Assembly: GCA_021323865.1 (NCBI GenBank)
Contig: JAJPKF010000018.1
Span: 310,001 to 374,000, forward strand
Direction: 5' to 3'
Source: Pseudomonadota bacterium
GTDB taxonomy: Bacteria; Chloroflexota; UBA5177; JAJPKF01
DNA: 64,000 nucleotides
Shown here: positions 45,321-53,997 of the stretch, piece by piece
Numbering within the stretch: the stretch's first letter is position 1
Layout: each line of letters begins with the position of its first letter
Program-made: the position numbers and the translations under genes
The notes under the pieces: model-generated
Database searches by the model: none
What the model was told of the DNA's origin: nothing
Seen by the model: only the letters and a program-made list of their open reading frames with translations

Positions 45321-45748
45321 GCGTTGCCAACGGTGCTGAAGTTGGGAGAGTCGGAGGCGGTTACGACCCCAAACGGGAGCGTCAGGGCCACCCGGCCATC
45401 GAGTCGAAGCTGGAGCCGATGAACGCCGGGGCTCTCAAAGGTGAGGCTGTCGAACCCGATGATCAGGTTGGTCTCGCTGGACTGTTCGGGGACCTCGATG
45501 CCCATCGAAGGGCCTTCGGGGATGATTTCGGCCCCAGTCGGTCCGAGAATGGACACCTGGCCGCTATGGGTGCCGGGGGCCAGAGCCGCGACGACGACGA
45601 CGAAGAATCTGGGATACGCCGCCGGGAGCGAGTGGAAGGTAATGCTGCTGAACAGGCCGATCGCGCTGATCTTGCCGTCCTCGCTGGTCAACGCATAGTC
45701 GCAGAGTAGCGCCAGCCGGACCTGATCGCCGCCGTCGGTCGAGAACAA
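45317..45748 (-). CDS. DUF6941-type hypothetical protein
   Basis: A 143-aa soluble beta-rich protein. The opening VRLALLCDYALTSEDGKISA and GLFSSITFHSLPAAYPRFFV match the DUF6941 style; the C-terminus is strand-rich (SPGVHRLQLRLDGRVALTLP). No known function. The only start available is TTG 45748, with a weak ribosome-binding site. First gene of the acpS-nnr-CBS-alr chain. Confidence 0.65.
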   Translation of the reverse strand: MFSTDGGDQVRLALLCDYALTSEDGKISAIGLFSSITFHSLPAAYPRFFVVVVAALAPGTHSGQVSILGPTGAEIIPEGPSMGIEVPEQSSETNLIIGFDSLTFESPGVHRLQLRLDGRVALTLPFGVVTASDSPNFSTVGNA

Positions 45749-46107
45749 ACCCGGTCAGGCCTTCGTCGGGCGTTGGAGCCGGGCGGGCTCGAATGCCGCG
45801 CCCCAAGCAACGCGCCGTCGGGGTGGGGCCGCAGCCGGGCGGGCTTCCTCCAGCTGCATGTCCGCATCCCCCGTCTTGATTCGACCCATGATAGTAAGCC
45901 TGCAGTCGCATGCAGGCTGGAGGCCTTGAAGGCGACGTGGGTGGGACGGTTCGGGCCGATGAGTCAACGCCCGGTTGGCCCGCGTGCGGTCGACTCCCAG
46001 TGCGAGCTCCGGCTGATTGTCACCTCCTATTCATCTTCCACACATAAGAATGGTGGTGAGGCCGGAGCACCGGTCATTTTTGGCTACATCACTCCAAAGG
46101 AGGAGCT
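45749..46107. other. 359-bp divergent intergenic region
   Basis: Separates the minus-strand acpS operon from livK. It ends with the strong AAAGGAGGAGCT ribosome-binding site of livK. A TTGTCA at 46017-46022 could be a -35, but no good -10 follows at the proper distance. On the minus strand a 44-codon frame (ATG 45889 to 45755, MGRIKTGDADMQLEEARP) ends seven bases before the DUF6941 start; it lacks a ribosome-binding site and is left uncalled. Confidence 0.45.
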
Positions 46108-47442
46108 ATGAAGCGGGTCTTATACCTGGCAAGCTCTGTGGCGCTACTGGCGTCCATGGTCTTGGCAGGAAACGCCTTCGCCGCCCACAGCAACAGCGTG
46201 GCGAAGAAAACCGTGAGTGTCCAGCTGTGCACGTCGGGACCGTTTGGGGTCAAGGCGCTGCAGCAGCTATGGCAGGGCGTCCGAAACGCCGTCGATCTGG
46301 CCGACAGCCAGTGGAAGAAGAAGCTGGCCAAGGTTCACGTCAAGCTGCTCCCGGCGCTGCACCTCGACGACGCGGCCGCCAACGGCTTGAGCTACGACCC
46401 AGGCGTCGAGCAGCAGAACGCCCGCACCTGTATCGCCAAGCCGCACACGCTTGGCTACGTCGGGACCCTGAACTCCGGCGCCGCTCTGGTGTCTGAGCCG
46501 ATCAACAACCGGGCTCACCTGGTGATGATCAGCCCCGCCAACACCAACCCGACGCTGACGGACCCGAAGTCCCGATCGTCTCAGGAGCCCGATACCGCCA
46601 AGCACAAGATCAAGTGGGTCACCTACTATCGCACCGTTACCACCGACAAGCTGCAGGGACCGGCGGGCGCGCTCTACGCGCATAACAAGCTGCACGCCAA
46701 GACCTACTGGAAGGTCGACGACGGCAAGCTGTACGGCGTGGGCCTTGCCACCTACTTCGCCAAGGAGGCCAAGAAGCTCCACATGAAGCAGGTGGGATCG
46801 GGACGGATCGACAGCAGCAGCTCGGCGACGGAGTCGGCCACCTCGGCCACCATCGCCGCGCAGATCGTTGCCTACAACCACGCCCACAAGGGCCAGCCGG
46901 CAGTCGTGTACTGCGGCTGTGACAGCGAGACCTCGGCGGCCTTGCCCCGAGACCTGCGCAACAGCGGCTACAAGCGGCCCTACATGGGCGGCGACGCCCT
47001 CTTCAATAGCGCCTGGCTTGGCAACAGCAGCGGCGCAGGCCCCGGAGCCGTCAACAATGACGTCACCTCCGTCGGCCCCGATCCCTCGAAGGCCGCCAAG
47101 TCCTTCGTCAAGGCCTACAAGAAGAAGTTCCCGGCCTTCTTTAAGAACCCTGGAATCCAGGCCTACGACGCCCCCGGCTATGATGCCGCCGGCATCATCC
47201 TCAAGTCGATCTACGAGGCTGCCAAGGCGGGCAAGCTCAAGGGCTCGATCAAGAAGCAGCGAACCGCAGTGGTGGGCTTTGTCCACTCCATTCGCTTCAC
47301 CGGCGCGACCGGGACGACCACGTTCAACAAGAACGGCGACACGTCCAACAAGATCATCAGCGTGTACCACTCCAAGAAGGTGCACGGCAACCTGAACTGG
47401 ATCTTCGCCGGCCAGCTGAAGGCCAAGGGCAGCCCCACGTAA
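46108..47442 (+). CDS. livK: Branched-chain amino-acid ABC transporter substrate-binding protein
   Basis: Exported periplasmic/lipid-independent binding protein, 444 aa. Signal peptide MKRVLYLASSVALLASMVLA-GNAFA, then a type I periplasmic-binding fold (TVSVQLCTSGPFGVKALQQL, TLGYVGTLNSGAALVSEPIN, LVMISPANTNPTL, VTYYRTVTTDKLQGPAGALY, IQAYDAPGYDAAGIILKSIY). Excellent AAAGGAGGAGCT ribosome-binding site. First gene of livKHMGF. No lipobox Cys is seen at the cleavage site. The real ligand could be amino acids, amides or urea. Confidence 0.9.
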   Translation: MKRVLYLASSVALLASMVLAGNAFAAHSNSVAKKTVSVQLCTSGPFGVKALQQLWQGVRNAVDLADSQWKKKLAKVHVKLLPALHLDDAAANGLSYDPGVEQQNARTCIAKPHTLGYVGTLNSGAALVSEPINNRAHLVMISPANTNPTLTDPKSRSSQEPDTAKHKIKWVTYYRTVTTDKLQGPAGALYAHNKLHAKTYWKVDDGKLYGVGLATYFAKEAKKLHMKQVGSGRIDSSSSATESATSATIAAQIVAYNHAHKGQPAVVYCGCDSETSAALPRDLRNSGYKRPYMGGDALFNSAWLGNSSGAGPGAVNNDVTSVGPDPSKAAKSFVKAYKKKFPAFFKNPGIQAYDAPGYDAAGIILKSIYEAAKAGKLKGSIKKQRTAVVGFVHSIRFTGATGTTTFNKNGDTSNKIISVYHSKKVHGNLNWIFAGQLKAKGSPT

Positions 47443-47466
47443 GTCGCTCTCTCGGTAATCCGGTTT

Positions 47467-47492
47467 GGGGACGGGAGCCAGCTCCCGTCCCC
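47467..47492 (+). terminator. Attenuating hairpin between livK and livH
   Basis: 12-bp perfect stem (47467-47478 with 47481-47492) and a tiny loop 25 bp after the livK stop. Such hairpins usually let the binding protein be made in excess over the membrane genes. Confidence 0.75.
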
Positions 47493-47595
47493 ATCTCTTT
47501 ACCCGGCCTGTCTATAATGTCCGAGAACTTGGCCCGGCCCGGAATATCTCGCTCGCAGCGCGGCATCTGACCCTACTCCCAGACGGACGAAGGCC

Positions 47596-48516
47596 ATGAC
47601 CCTCGATGTTCTGATCAGCGGTGTCGTGCTCGGCAGCCTCTACGCCATCGTGGCGCTGGGATACACCATGGTCTACGGCATCATCGAGCTGATCAACTTC
47701 GCCCACGGCGATGTCTTTACGCTGGGGGCCTTCATCTCCATTCCCGTCATTCAGGCAATCATCAGTCAGAACGGATCGACGCCCACACTCGGTCAGTCGA
47801 TCTTTGCCATCGGGGCCGCCATGGTTGTGGCAGCCCTCTGCTGCGCCGTCGTCGGCGTCGTGATCGAGCGAGTTGCGTATCGCCGGCTTCGGAACGCGCC
47901 CCGACTCGCGCCCCTCATCACGGCCATCGGCGTTTCCCTGATCATGGAGAACGCCATGGCGCAGTGGCAGGGCGGCCTGCCGGTCTTCTATCCCACTGCC
48001 CTGCAGCCCAGCTCCTATACGATCTTGGGGACAACGTTGACCAACACCCAGATCCTGGTCATCTTGGGCGCTCTGGCGATGATGCTGGGTCTCGACATGT
48101 TCGTCAACCGAACCACCATCGGTAAGGCCATGCGAGCCGTGGCTCAGGATCGGGAGGCGGCCTCGATGATGGGCATCAACGTCAACTTCATCATCTCCCT
48201 CACGTTCTTCGTCGGGTCCGCACTCGCCGGGGCCGGCGCCGTCCTCTATGGGATCGATCTGGGGAGTTTGGGGTATGACAGCGGCTTCACGCTGGGACTG
48301 TTCGCCTTCACCGCCGCTGTCTTGGGAGGCATCGGAAACATCAGGGGTGCGATGATCGGCGGCCTCATCATCGGCATCCTCCAGGAATACGTCAGCGGCC
48401 TGGGCAATGGAGTGGGGACCGAATGGTATGACACGGCCATCTTCAGCGTTCTGGTGTTGATCCTGGTCTTCCGGCCTTCCGGAATCCTCGGCACGAACAC
48501 GGCCGAGAAGGTCTGA
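47596..48516 (+). CDS. livH: Branched-chain amino-acid ABC permease LivH-type
   Basis: A 306-aa inner-membrane permease with about eight helices. Typical start LISGVVLGSLYAIVALGYTM with VYGIIELINFAHGDVFTLGA, and the cytoplasmic EAA-type loop GKAMRAVAQDREAASMMGIN that contacts the ATPases. Ends with FRPSGILG. It lies 153 bp after livK, across a hairpin, and one base before livM. Confidence 0.94.
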   Translation: MTLDVLISGVVLGSLYAIVALGYTMVYGIIELINFAHGDVFTLGAFISIPVIQAIISQNGSTPTLGQSIFAIGAAMVVAALCCAVVGVVIERVAYRRLRNAPRLAPLITAIGVSLIMENAMAQWQGGLPVFYPTALQPSSYTILGTTLTNTQILVILGALAMMLGLDMFVNRTTIGKAMRAVAQDREAASMMGINVNFIISLTFFVGSALAGAGAVLYGIDLGSLGYDSGFTLGLFAFTAAVLGGIGNIRGAMIGGLIIGILQEYVSGLGNGVGTEWYDTAIFSVLVLILVFRPSGILGTNTAEKV

Positions 48517-48517
48517 G

Positions 48518-49936
48518 ATGACCAGGCTGGTCTTTCTGGTTCTCGCGCTGGTGATCGCGGTGGTTTGGGTGGCCCGTGCCGTACAGGTGGGTGTAAACCG
48601 GAGACTCGCCGGGCGGCTGGCCGCCGTTTGGAGAACAACGGGCTCGGCGGGAGGATTGTTGCACAAGCTGGCGGGCTCGCTGCGCGCGGTGCGAGAGGTC
48701 CTTGGCGAGGACCCGTGGCTCAGCCGGCTCCTTCTGCTGTTGGTGCTCGACGTTGCTGTGGCCTATCCGGTCTTTGATTCCAGCGACGTCCGTGTCGGCA
48801 CGGCCGATCAGGCCGAGGTGTTTGTGCTGCTGGCGCTTGGCCTGAACATCGTGGTTGGGTTTGCAGGGCTGCTCGACCTGGGCTACGCCGCTTTCTTTGC
48901 CATCGGCGCGTACACCGCCGCACTGCTGGCCTCCACCCACTTCTCAGTGGGGAAGCACGGCTCCATCGTGAGCAACCTGCTGCTGAGCGTCGGGAACGGT
49001 GGAATCCACTTCAACTTCTTCGCACTCATACCCCTGGCCGCGCTGGTCGCCGCGTTCTTCGGCATCCTCTTCGGAGCGCCGACACTGCGATTGCGGGGAG
49101 ACTATCTGGCCATCGTAACCCTTGGGTTCGGCGAAATCGTTCCCAAAGTCGTCTCAAACCTGGGCGCCTCCAACAGCCTGTTTCTGGGCCGCGGCAACAC
49201 GCTGCCGGTCCCCAACATCACCAACGGCGTAAACAACATCGTGGGCATAGACAAGCCTCCAGATGTGCACATCGGTCCAATACACTGGACCTTCCAGACC
49301 AACGATCCCCGCCCCTGGTACTTCTTGGGCGTCATCATCATCGTCATCAGTATCGTGATGATCACGCGCCTGCGCGGCTCCCGACTGGGTCGCTGCTGGG
49401 TCGCGATTCGAGAAGACGAGATCGCGGCGGCTCACGCGGGTGTCAACATTACCGGCGCCCGGCTCACAGCCTTCGCGCTGGGTGCGGCGTTCTCCGGGTT
49501 CGGCGGTCTCCTCTATGCCACCCAGCTGGGAACCGTGAGCTACGATCTGTTCACGTTTTCGGTGTCCGTCACCATCCTGGTGATGGTCATTCTCGGAGGG
49601 ATCGGCAGCGTGCCTGGCGTGATCATCGGCGGGATCATCGTCTCCTACCTCAACCAGAGCTGGCTGACCACGCTCTCGGCCTGGCTCAACACTCAGGGCG
49701 GCAGCTTTGACCATGCGTGGGGGCCGATCGGGGCTCTGGGAGCCTGGTTGCACACGGTTCCTCTGGCCACCGCCAAGCCGATGATCTTCGGCATCATCCT
49801 CGTCTTGATGATGCTCCTTCGGCCGCAGGGTCTCATTCCCGAGAGACGCCGCGCACGCGAGTTCCGGCCGGAGACCGAGCAGGAAGCCCAAGAGGAGCTA
49901 GAAGAGCTGTACACACTGCGTACCGGGGAAATCTAG
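48518..49936 (+). CDS. livM: Branched-chain amino-acid ABC permease LivM-type
   Basis: Second permease, 472 aa, longer than usual because of a 75-residue N-terminal helix and soluble part before the transport domain. Core: VFVLLALGLNIVVGFAGLLD, GYAAFFAIGAYTAALL, LRGDYLAIVTLGFGEIVPKV, coupling loop WVAIREDEIAAAHAGVNITG, and FRP-like end LRPQGLIPERRRAREF. The C-terminal tail is acidic. Confidence 0.93.
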   Translation: MTRLVFLVLALVIAVVWVARAVQVGVNRRLAGRLAAVWRTTGSAGGLLHKLAGSLRAVREVLGEDPWLSRLLLLLVLDVAVAYPVFDSSDVRVGTADQAEVFVLLALGLNIVVGFAGLLDLGYAAFFAIGAYTAALLASTHFSVGKHGSIVSNLLLSVGNGGIHFNFFALIPLAALVAAFFGILFGAPTLRLRGDYLAIVTLGFGEIVPKVVSNLGASNSLFLGRGNTLPVPNITNGVNNIVGIDKPPDVHIGPIHWTFQTNDPRPWYFLGVIIIVISIVMITRLRGSRLGRCWVAIREDEIAAAHAGVNITGARLTAFALGAAFSGFGGLLYATQLGTVSYDLFTFSVSVTILVMVILGGIGSVPGVIIGGIIVSYLNQSWLTTLSAWLNTQGGSFDHAWGPIGALGAWLHTVPLATAKPMIFGIILVLMMLLRPQGLIPERRRAREFRPETEQEAQEELEELYTLRTGEI

Positions 49937-49939
49937 GCG

Positions 49940-50728
49940 ATGGCCCAGCCTCCGGTGCTCCTAGAGACTCAGGCACTCACCAGATCATTCGGCGGTCTCA
50001 CCGCTGTGGACAACCTGGACTTTGTGGTCCGCAAGGATGAGATTGTCAGCCTGATCGGACCAAACGGAGCCGGGAAGTCGACGGTCTTCAACCTCATCAG
50101 CGGCATCTACCCGCCGACGGCCGGCCGCATTCTCTTCAAGGGCGTCAACATCGCCGGTCTCAAGCCCGACCGGGTTGAGCGTCAGGGCATCGCCCGGACC
50201 TTCCAGACTTTGCGGCTGTTCGCGAACATGACGGTGCTCGAGAACGTTCTCGTCGGCTTCCACTCTCGCCTGAAGTCCAACGTGATCGAGGATCTGATCC
50301 GCCCGCCCTGGGTGGCCCGGGCGGAGCGAGACGCGGTCGAAGAGGCTCGCCAGCTCCTTCGGATGCTGGGCCAGCGACTTTACACACAGCAAGAGTTTCG
50401 GGCCGCCGATCTGGCCTACGCGGATCGGCGCCTGCTCGAGCTGGCTAGAGCCATGGCTTCACAGCCAGATCTGTTGATGCTGGACGAACCGACCGCCGGC
50501 ATGAACCCATCCGAGGCCGCGGACTTCATGGAGCTGATACGGCGGGTGCACGATCGGGGCTTCACCATCCTGCTGATTGAGCACAATCTGAGCGTGGTCA
50601 TGGGAGTGTCCCAGCGGATCACGGTTCTCGACTACGGACTGAAGATCTCGGAAGGGACGCCCGACGAGGTCCGCCGTGACGAACGAGTCATTGAGGCATA
50701 CCTTGGAAGAAAAGCAGCCACTGCTTGA
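49940..50728 (+). CDS. livG: ABC transporter ATP-binding protein LivG-type
   Basis: A 262-aa ATPase. Walker A GPNGAGKSTVFNLISG, Q-loop QTLRLF, Walker B LLMLDEPTAGMNP and switch His in LLIEHNLSVVM. The ABC signature is degenerate (LAYADRRLLELARAM instead of LSYGQQ). C-terminal helix typical of LivG. Three bases after livM. Confidence 0.94.
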   Translation: MAQPPVLLETQALTRSFGGLTAVDNLDFVVRKDEIVSLIGPNGAGKSTVFNLISGIYPPTAGRILFKGVNIAGLKPDRVERQGIARTFQTLRLFANMTVLENVLVGFHSRLKSNVIEDLIRPPWVARAERDAVEEARQLLRMLGQRLYTQQEFRAADLAYADRRLLELARAMASQPDLLMLDEPTAGMNPSEAADFMELIRRVHDRGFTILLIEHNLSVVMGVSQRITVLDYGLKISEGTPDEVRRDERVIEAYLGRKAATA

Positions 50729-51425
50729 GTTTCGTGGCGTAGACACCTATTACGGGAGTCTGCACATTCTCAAGTCGGTCGACTATCGGGTGGGCGAGGG
50801 CGAGATCGTCGCCCTGCTCGGGGCGAATGGGGCGGGGAAGACGACGACGATGAAGACCATTCTGGGGATCGTGCGCCCTCGGTCCGGCCAGGTGTTGTTT
50901 GAGGGCAAGCGGATCGACGGAGAGCAGACGGGTCGAATCGTCGAGGCAGGCATCGCACCGGTTCCGGAGGGTCGCCGCGTCTTTCCGAGGTTGACGGTCC
51001 TCGACAACCTCAAGATGGGCGCCTGGACGCGCAAGGATGGTCAGGTCAAGCAGGACATGGATCGCGTCTACGACCTGTTTCCGCGCCTGGCCGAACGCAA
51101 GAACCAGCAGGCCGGCACGCTGAGCGGTGGTGAGCAGCAGATGCTGGCAATCGGACGGGCGCTGATGGCTCGACCGCGACTGATGATCATGGATGAGCCG
51201 TCAATGGGCCTCTCTCCCATCTTGACCGAGCGCGTGTTCGACACGGTGGTGGAGATCAACAAGCAGGGAACCACGATCTTCATGGTCGAGCAGAATGCCT
51301 ACATGGCCCTGCAAGTGGCCGTGCGGGGCTATGTGCTGCAGACGGGAGAGGTGGTTCTCGCCGACACGGCCCCGAACCTGCTCGCCAGCGACATGGTCCG
51401 GAAGGCCTATCTGGGCGAGACGTAG
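50676..51425 (+). CDS. livF: ABC transporter ATP-binding protein LivF-type
   Basis: Second ATPase, 249 aa from GTG 50676 or 240 aa from TTG 50703; both have GAGG six bases upstream, and the TTG gives the more usual N-terminus. Walker A GANGAGKTTTMKTILG, signature LSGGEQQMLAIGRALM, Walker B LMIMDEPSMGLSP, switch MVEQNAYMAL. Overlaps the livG end and completes the transporter. Confidence 0.94.
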   Translation: MTNESLRHTLEEKQPLLEFRGVDTYYGSLHILKSVDYRVGEGEIVALLGANGAGKTTTMKTILGIVRPRSGQVLFEGKRIDGEQTGRIVEAGIAPVPEGRRVFPRLTVLDNLKMGAWTRKDGQVKQDMDRVYDLFPRLAERKNQQAGTLSGGEQQMLAIGRALMARPRLMIMDEPSMGLSPILTERVFDTVVEINKQGTTIFMVEQNAYMALQVAVRGYVLQTGEVVLADTAPNLLASDMVRKAYLGET

Positions 51426-51437
51426 CGCGGACGAGCG

Positions 51438-52172
51438 TTAGAAACCGAAGGCAAGCCGTTCCGCGAGCGGCTCGGGCAGCCCGTCCGCGCGCATTTTCTT
51501 CTGGGTCTGCTGGATTGGGTACTCGACCCGGTGAAACTCAAACGTGTCGGCCTGAGAGTCATACGTGGCGTAGGCGGCTCGGGGATCTCCGTCTCTGGGC
51601 TGTCCGACACTCCCCGGATTCACGATGAGGCGGGCGCTTTGCGTCAGGTCGAGGCTCTGCTCGGGCTCTGGGACGAACACGTCTGTCTCCTTTGTTTCTG
51701 TCTGTTGGGTGAAGACACGCGGAACGTGAGTATGGCCTACGAAGCAGAGTTTGGTCGTAAAGCGGGCGAAGTTCTCGGGCGCCTGCGAAAGCCTGTCGAG
51801 ATACTCCCACACGGGATCCCGCGGGCTGCCGTGGACGAGAGTGACCGACCCCACCTCCTCGACCTGCCCCAGGTTTCGCAAGAATTGCTCGGTCTCCGAA
51901 GACATCACGTCGCGCGTCCACTCAGCCGCGGCCCTCGCCAGGGGATTGAAGGCATTTAGATCCATCTCTCCGAGAGCCGCGACGTCATGATTGCCGATGA
52001 CGGTGGCGAGGTTGGGAAGCTGACGGAGCCGGGCAACGCATTCGTTGGGATTTGGGCCATAGCCGACAATGTCCCCGAGACAAAGGGTCGCGTCCCACTC
52101 TCCGGCCACGCCCAGAACCGCCTCAAATGCCTCCAGGTTGGCGTGAATGTCGGTGATGATGAGATAGCGCAC
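51438..52172 (-). CDS. Calcineurin-type metallophosphoesterase
   Basis: A 244-aa YfcE/diadenosine-tetraphosphatase-like phosphoesterase. Metal motifs: ITDIHANLEAF (DxH), LCLGDIVGYGPNP (GDxxxxG), TVIGNHDVAALG (GNHD), VHGSPRDPVWEYL and FVGHTHVPRV (GHTH). GTG 52172 has GGAG upstream; the longer open frame runs into the tRNA-Sec gene and is not used. Convergent with livF, 12 bp apart. Substrate unknown. Confidence 0.9.
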   Translation of the reverse strand: MRYLIITDIHANLEAFEAVLGVAGEWDATLCLGDIVGYGPNPNECVARLRQLPNLATVIGNHDVAALGEMDLNAFNPLARAAAEWTRDVMSSETEQFLRNLGQVEEVGSVTLVHGSPRDPVWEYLDRLSQAPENFARFTTKLCFVGHTHVPRVFTQQTETKETDVFVPEPEQSLDLTQSARLIVNPGSVGQPRDGDPRAAYATYDSQADTFEFHRVEYPIQQTQKKMRADGLPEPLAERLAFGF

Positions 52173-52249
52173 GAAGCTCCACCCAGTTCGGCTCGGCGAA
52201 ACACCGGCTGGACAAACACTCAAGAGTAAAGGTCGCCATGCGCATATGC

Positions 52250-52350
52250 GGGGGTGCACGGGGCCCGGTGGTCCTCGCGGTCTTCAAAATCGTTGCGGGG
52301 CGGCCATTGTCGCCGTTCCGGGTGGGTTCGACTCCCATGCACCCCCGCCA
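52250..52350 (+). tRNA. selC: tRNA-Sec (anticodon TCA)
   Basis: 101-base selenocysteine tRNA with encoded CCA. The acceptor stem is 8 bp (GGGGGTGC with GCACCCCC, discriminator G), longer than the normal 7. The anticodon loop CTTCAAA carries TCA at 52284-52286. There is a very long variable arm (GGCGGC-CATT-GTCGCC core), and the T arm GTGGG-TTCGACT-CCCAT. These are the diagnostic features separating it from Ser and Leu tRNAs. It implies that the organism decodes UGA as selenocysteine; selA, selB and selD are not in the window. Confidence 0.93.
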
Positions 52351-52440
52351 ACTTGGTCAGTGGCCACCGTCCTGGTGCGATCTGGCTCATCATGGAAGCA
52401 GGTAGGTCGGCGCCAACGACGGCCGGAGGAGGTTGCCACC

Positions 52441-52914
52441 ATGGCAGGACAGCTGAGTCAATCCACTGACCAGGACCTTGACAAGCTGCGCCGCCTCTCA
52501 GCTGCCGACCATGGACTCGCCGTCGTGGTGACGCAGCGGGCCGATGGCGGCCCACTGTGCTCGGTGGTGAACGCAGGGCTGTACCGGCATCCCGTCACTG
52601 GAGCACCCGTGGTCGCCTTCGTCTCTCGCGGGGACGCGGCGCGTTTGGATCACCTTCGGCGGCGACCTCGAGCGACGTTGGTCTTCCGGGCCGAATGGGA
52701 GTGGATCTCCGTTGAAGGCCAAGCGACGCTCGCTGGCCCGCAGGACCCGATACCGGAGATGTCGATCAGCCTTCCCCAGCTGCTACGCGAGATCTTTCGG
52801 GCGGCGGGTGGAACGCATGACGACTGGGATGAGTACGACCGCGTGATGGCTCGCGAAGGACGAACGGCGGTCATGGTTGGCCTTGACCGCGTCTATGGGA
52901 ACCGCTCTACCTGA
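52441..52914 (+). CDS. PPOX-class F420/FMN-dependent protein
   Basis: A 157-aa pyridoxamine-oxidase-fold protein. Split-barrel elements: LAVVVTQRADGGPLCSVVNA, VAFVSRGDAARLDHLRRRPR, ATLVFRAEWEWISVEGQATL, and a C-terminal helix REIFRAAGGTHDDWDEYDRV. Close in pattern to actinobacterial F420-dependent PPOX proteins. ATG 52441 with GGAGG upstream. Begins 90 bp after tRNA-Sec; no evident link to selenium. Confidence 0.85.
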   Translation: MAGQLSQSTDQDLDKLRRLSAADHGLAVVVTQRADGGPLCSVVNAGLYRHPVTGAPVVAFVSRGDAARLDHLRRRPRATLVFRAEWEWISVEGQATLAGPQDPIPEMSISLPQLLREIFRAAGGTHDDWDEYDRVMAREGRTAVMVGLDRVYGNRST

Positions 52915-52933
52915 TCTCGTTCTCGGCAAGGAA

Positions 52934-52963
52934 AGAGCCCGGCCGTTCTACGGGCCGGGCTCT
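52934..52963. terminator. Bidirectional terminator hairpin
   Basis: Perfect 11-bp stem (52934-52944 with 52953-52963), 8-base loop, between the convergent PPOX and membrane-protein genes. Confidence 0.8.
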
Positions 52964-52981
52964 GAGTAGGGTGGGAAGAGT

Positions 52982-53566
52982 CTAGGCGACCGGGACCGCC
53001 TGGGCGCGCGAGGAGCGGCGGGCGACGGAGCGCTCGCCCTCCTTACGCATAGCGACGAGCAGCTCGAAGAGGAACGCGCCGCACACGCCGATCGCCGCCA
53101 GCAGCGCGACTATCGCCGCGAGTCCGGCATAGGTGCCAACCGTCCACCATCCGTATGCGTTGAGCAGCATGCTGCGGAGGGTCGTGCCCTTGAAGATTGT
53201 GGCGACGAGGTTCTGCAGCTTCAGGTTCTTGGGATGAGTCATAGCGGCAAGGCTGGCCTGGGAATAGGTCATGCCCATCTCGCCCAAATGAACCTTGATG
53301 AAGTTGTTCGCGTAGGTTCGGGCCTGGTCACCGGTGGTCATCGTCTGCCCGGCGTAGGGGGCCATGGCCTTCTGATTCACCGCGGGCAGGGCCTTGAACT
53401 CGGCGTTCGTCTTCGTCGGGAAGACAATCTGCTGCGCCTTGAGCTCATCGGTGACGGTTGAGTGACTATATGCCGACGCCCAGAACAGGAAACCCGCTCC
53501 GATCGCGAAGATAATCACCATTACCGCCTGGAGGGACATGATGCGCCAGCGAAGCTCGGATGTCAT
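52982..53566 (-). CDS. Two-helix membrane protein of unknown function
   Basis: A 194-aa membrane protein, start ATG 53566 with AGGAAG upstream; a longer open frame to 53866 has no conserved content. TM1 is at residues 10-32 (VMVIIFAIGAGFLFWASAY), then an extracytoplasmic domain of about 105 residues (TTGDQARTYANNFIKVHLGE), TM2 at about 145-168, and a basic cytoplasmic tail. Divergent from the cytochrome b operon with about 290 bp between, so possibly co-regulated. Family not recognised. Confidence 0.7.
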   Translation of the reverse strand: MTSELRWRIMSLQAVMVIIFAIGAGFLFWASAYSHSTVTDELKAQQIVFPTKTNAEFKALPAVNQKAMAPYAGQTMTTGDQARTYANNFIKVHLGEMGMTYSQASLAAMTHPKNLKLQNLVATIFKGTTLRSMLLNAYGWWTVGTYAGLAAIVALLAAIGVCGAFLFELLVAMRKEGERSVARRSSRAQAVPVA

Positions 53567-53856
53567 TTCGTCTACTTCCTTTCGGCTTTTGTTAACTTCA
53601 CCTCCAGCTTGATATGACTGAGGCGTCGCTCCAATCGGTTCCGGACCCGAGTTCGTAGGCCCATCGGTCTGATCTTCAGGCGGTGGCCCGAGGGGAGCGG
53701 AGCCATGCTCGCTCCCAGGTCGGAAAAGGATCTCAGGCGCCAGCATCCTCGACATCGGGTGAGGACCCGATAGGCGAGGATCTTTCGAGCGGCCTACGAT
53801 AGGACGTGCTGCGCCTGAGAGCCAGGCGCGGCAAACAAATTTGGGCGGAGGCACGT

Positions 53857-53997
53857 ATGGACGCACCGGCTCATTACTTTCACTGGGGCTTCATCCTCAT
53901 CTCGACCGCGAATCTGATCGTCATCGCGTTGATGATTCTGGTGTTCGCTGCGGCCATCCTGGTTCCATACCCCTCAGGGAAGGGTAAGCAACGATGA
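53857..53997 (+). CDS. Small single-helix membrane protein of the cytochrome b operon
   Basis: A 46-aa protein, ATG 53857 with GGAGG upstream: MDAPAHYFHWGFILISTANL followed by one helix (IVIALMILVFAAAILVPYP) and a basic tail. Ends in an ATGA overlap with the cytochrome b gene, so it is made at the same ratio. Probably a small subunit of the complex, comparable in role to PetL- or CcoQ-like peptides, though unrelated in sequence as far as can be seen. Confidence 0.75.
   Translation: MDAPAHYFHWGFILISTANLIVIALMILVFAAAILVPYPSGKGKQR

Noticed and set aside
46267-48666. Two long minus-strand frames under livK and livH
   Set aside because: Antisense shadows of clear ABC-transporter genes.
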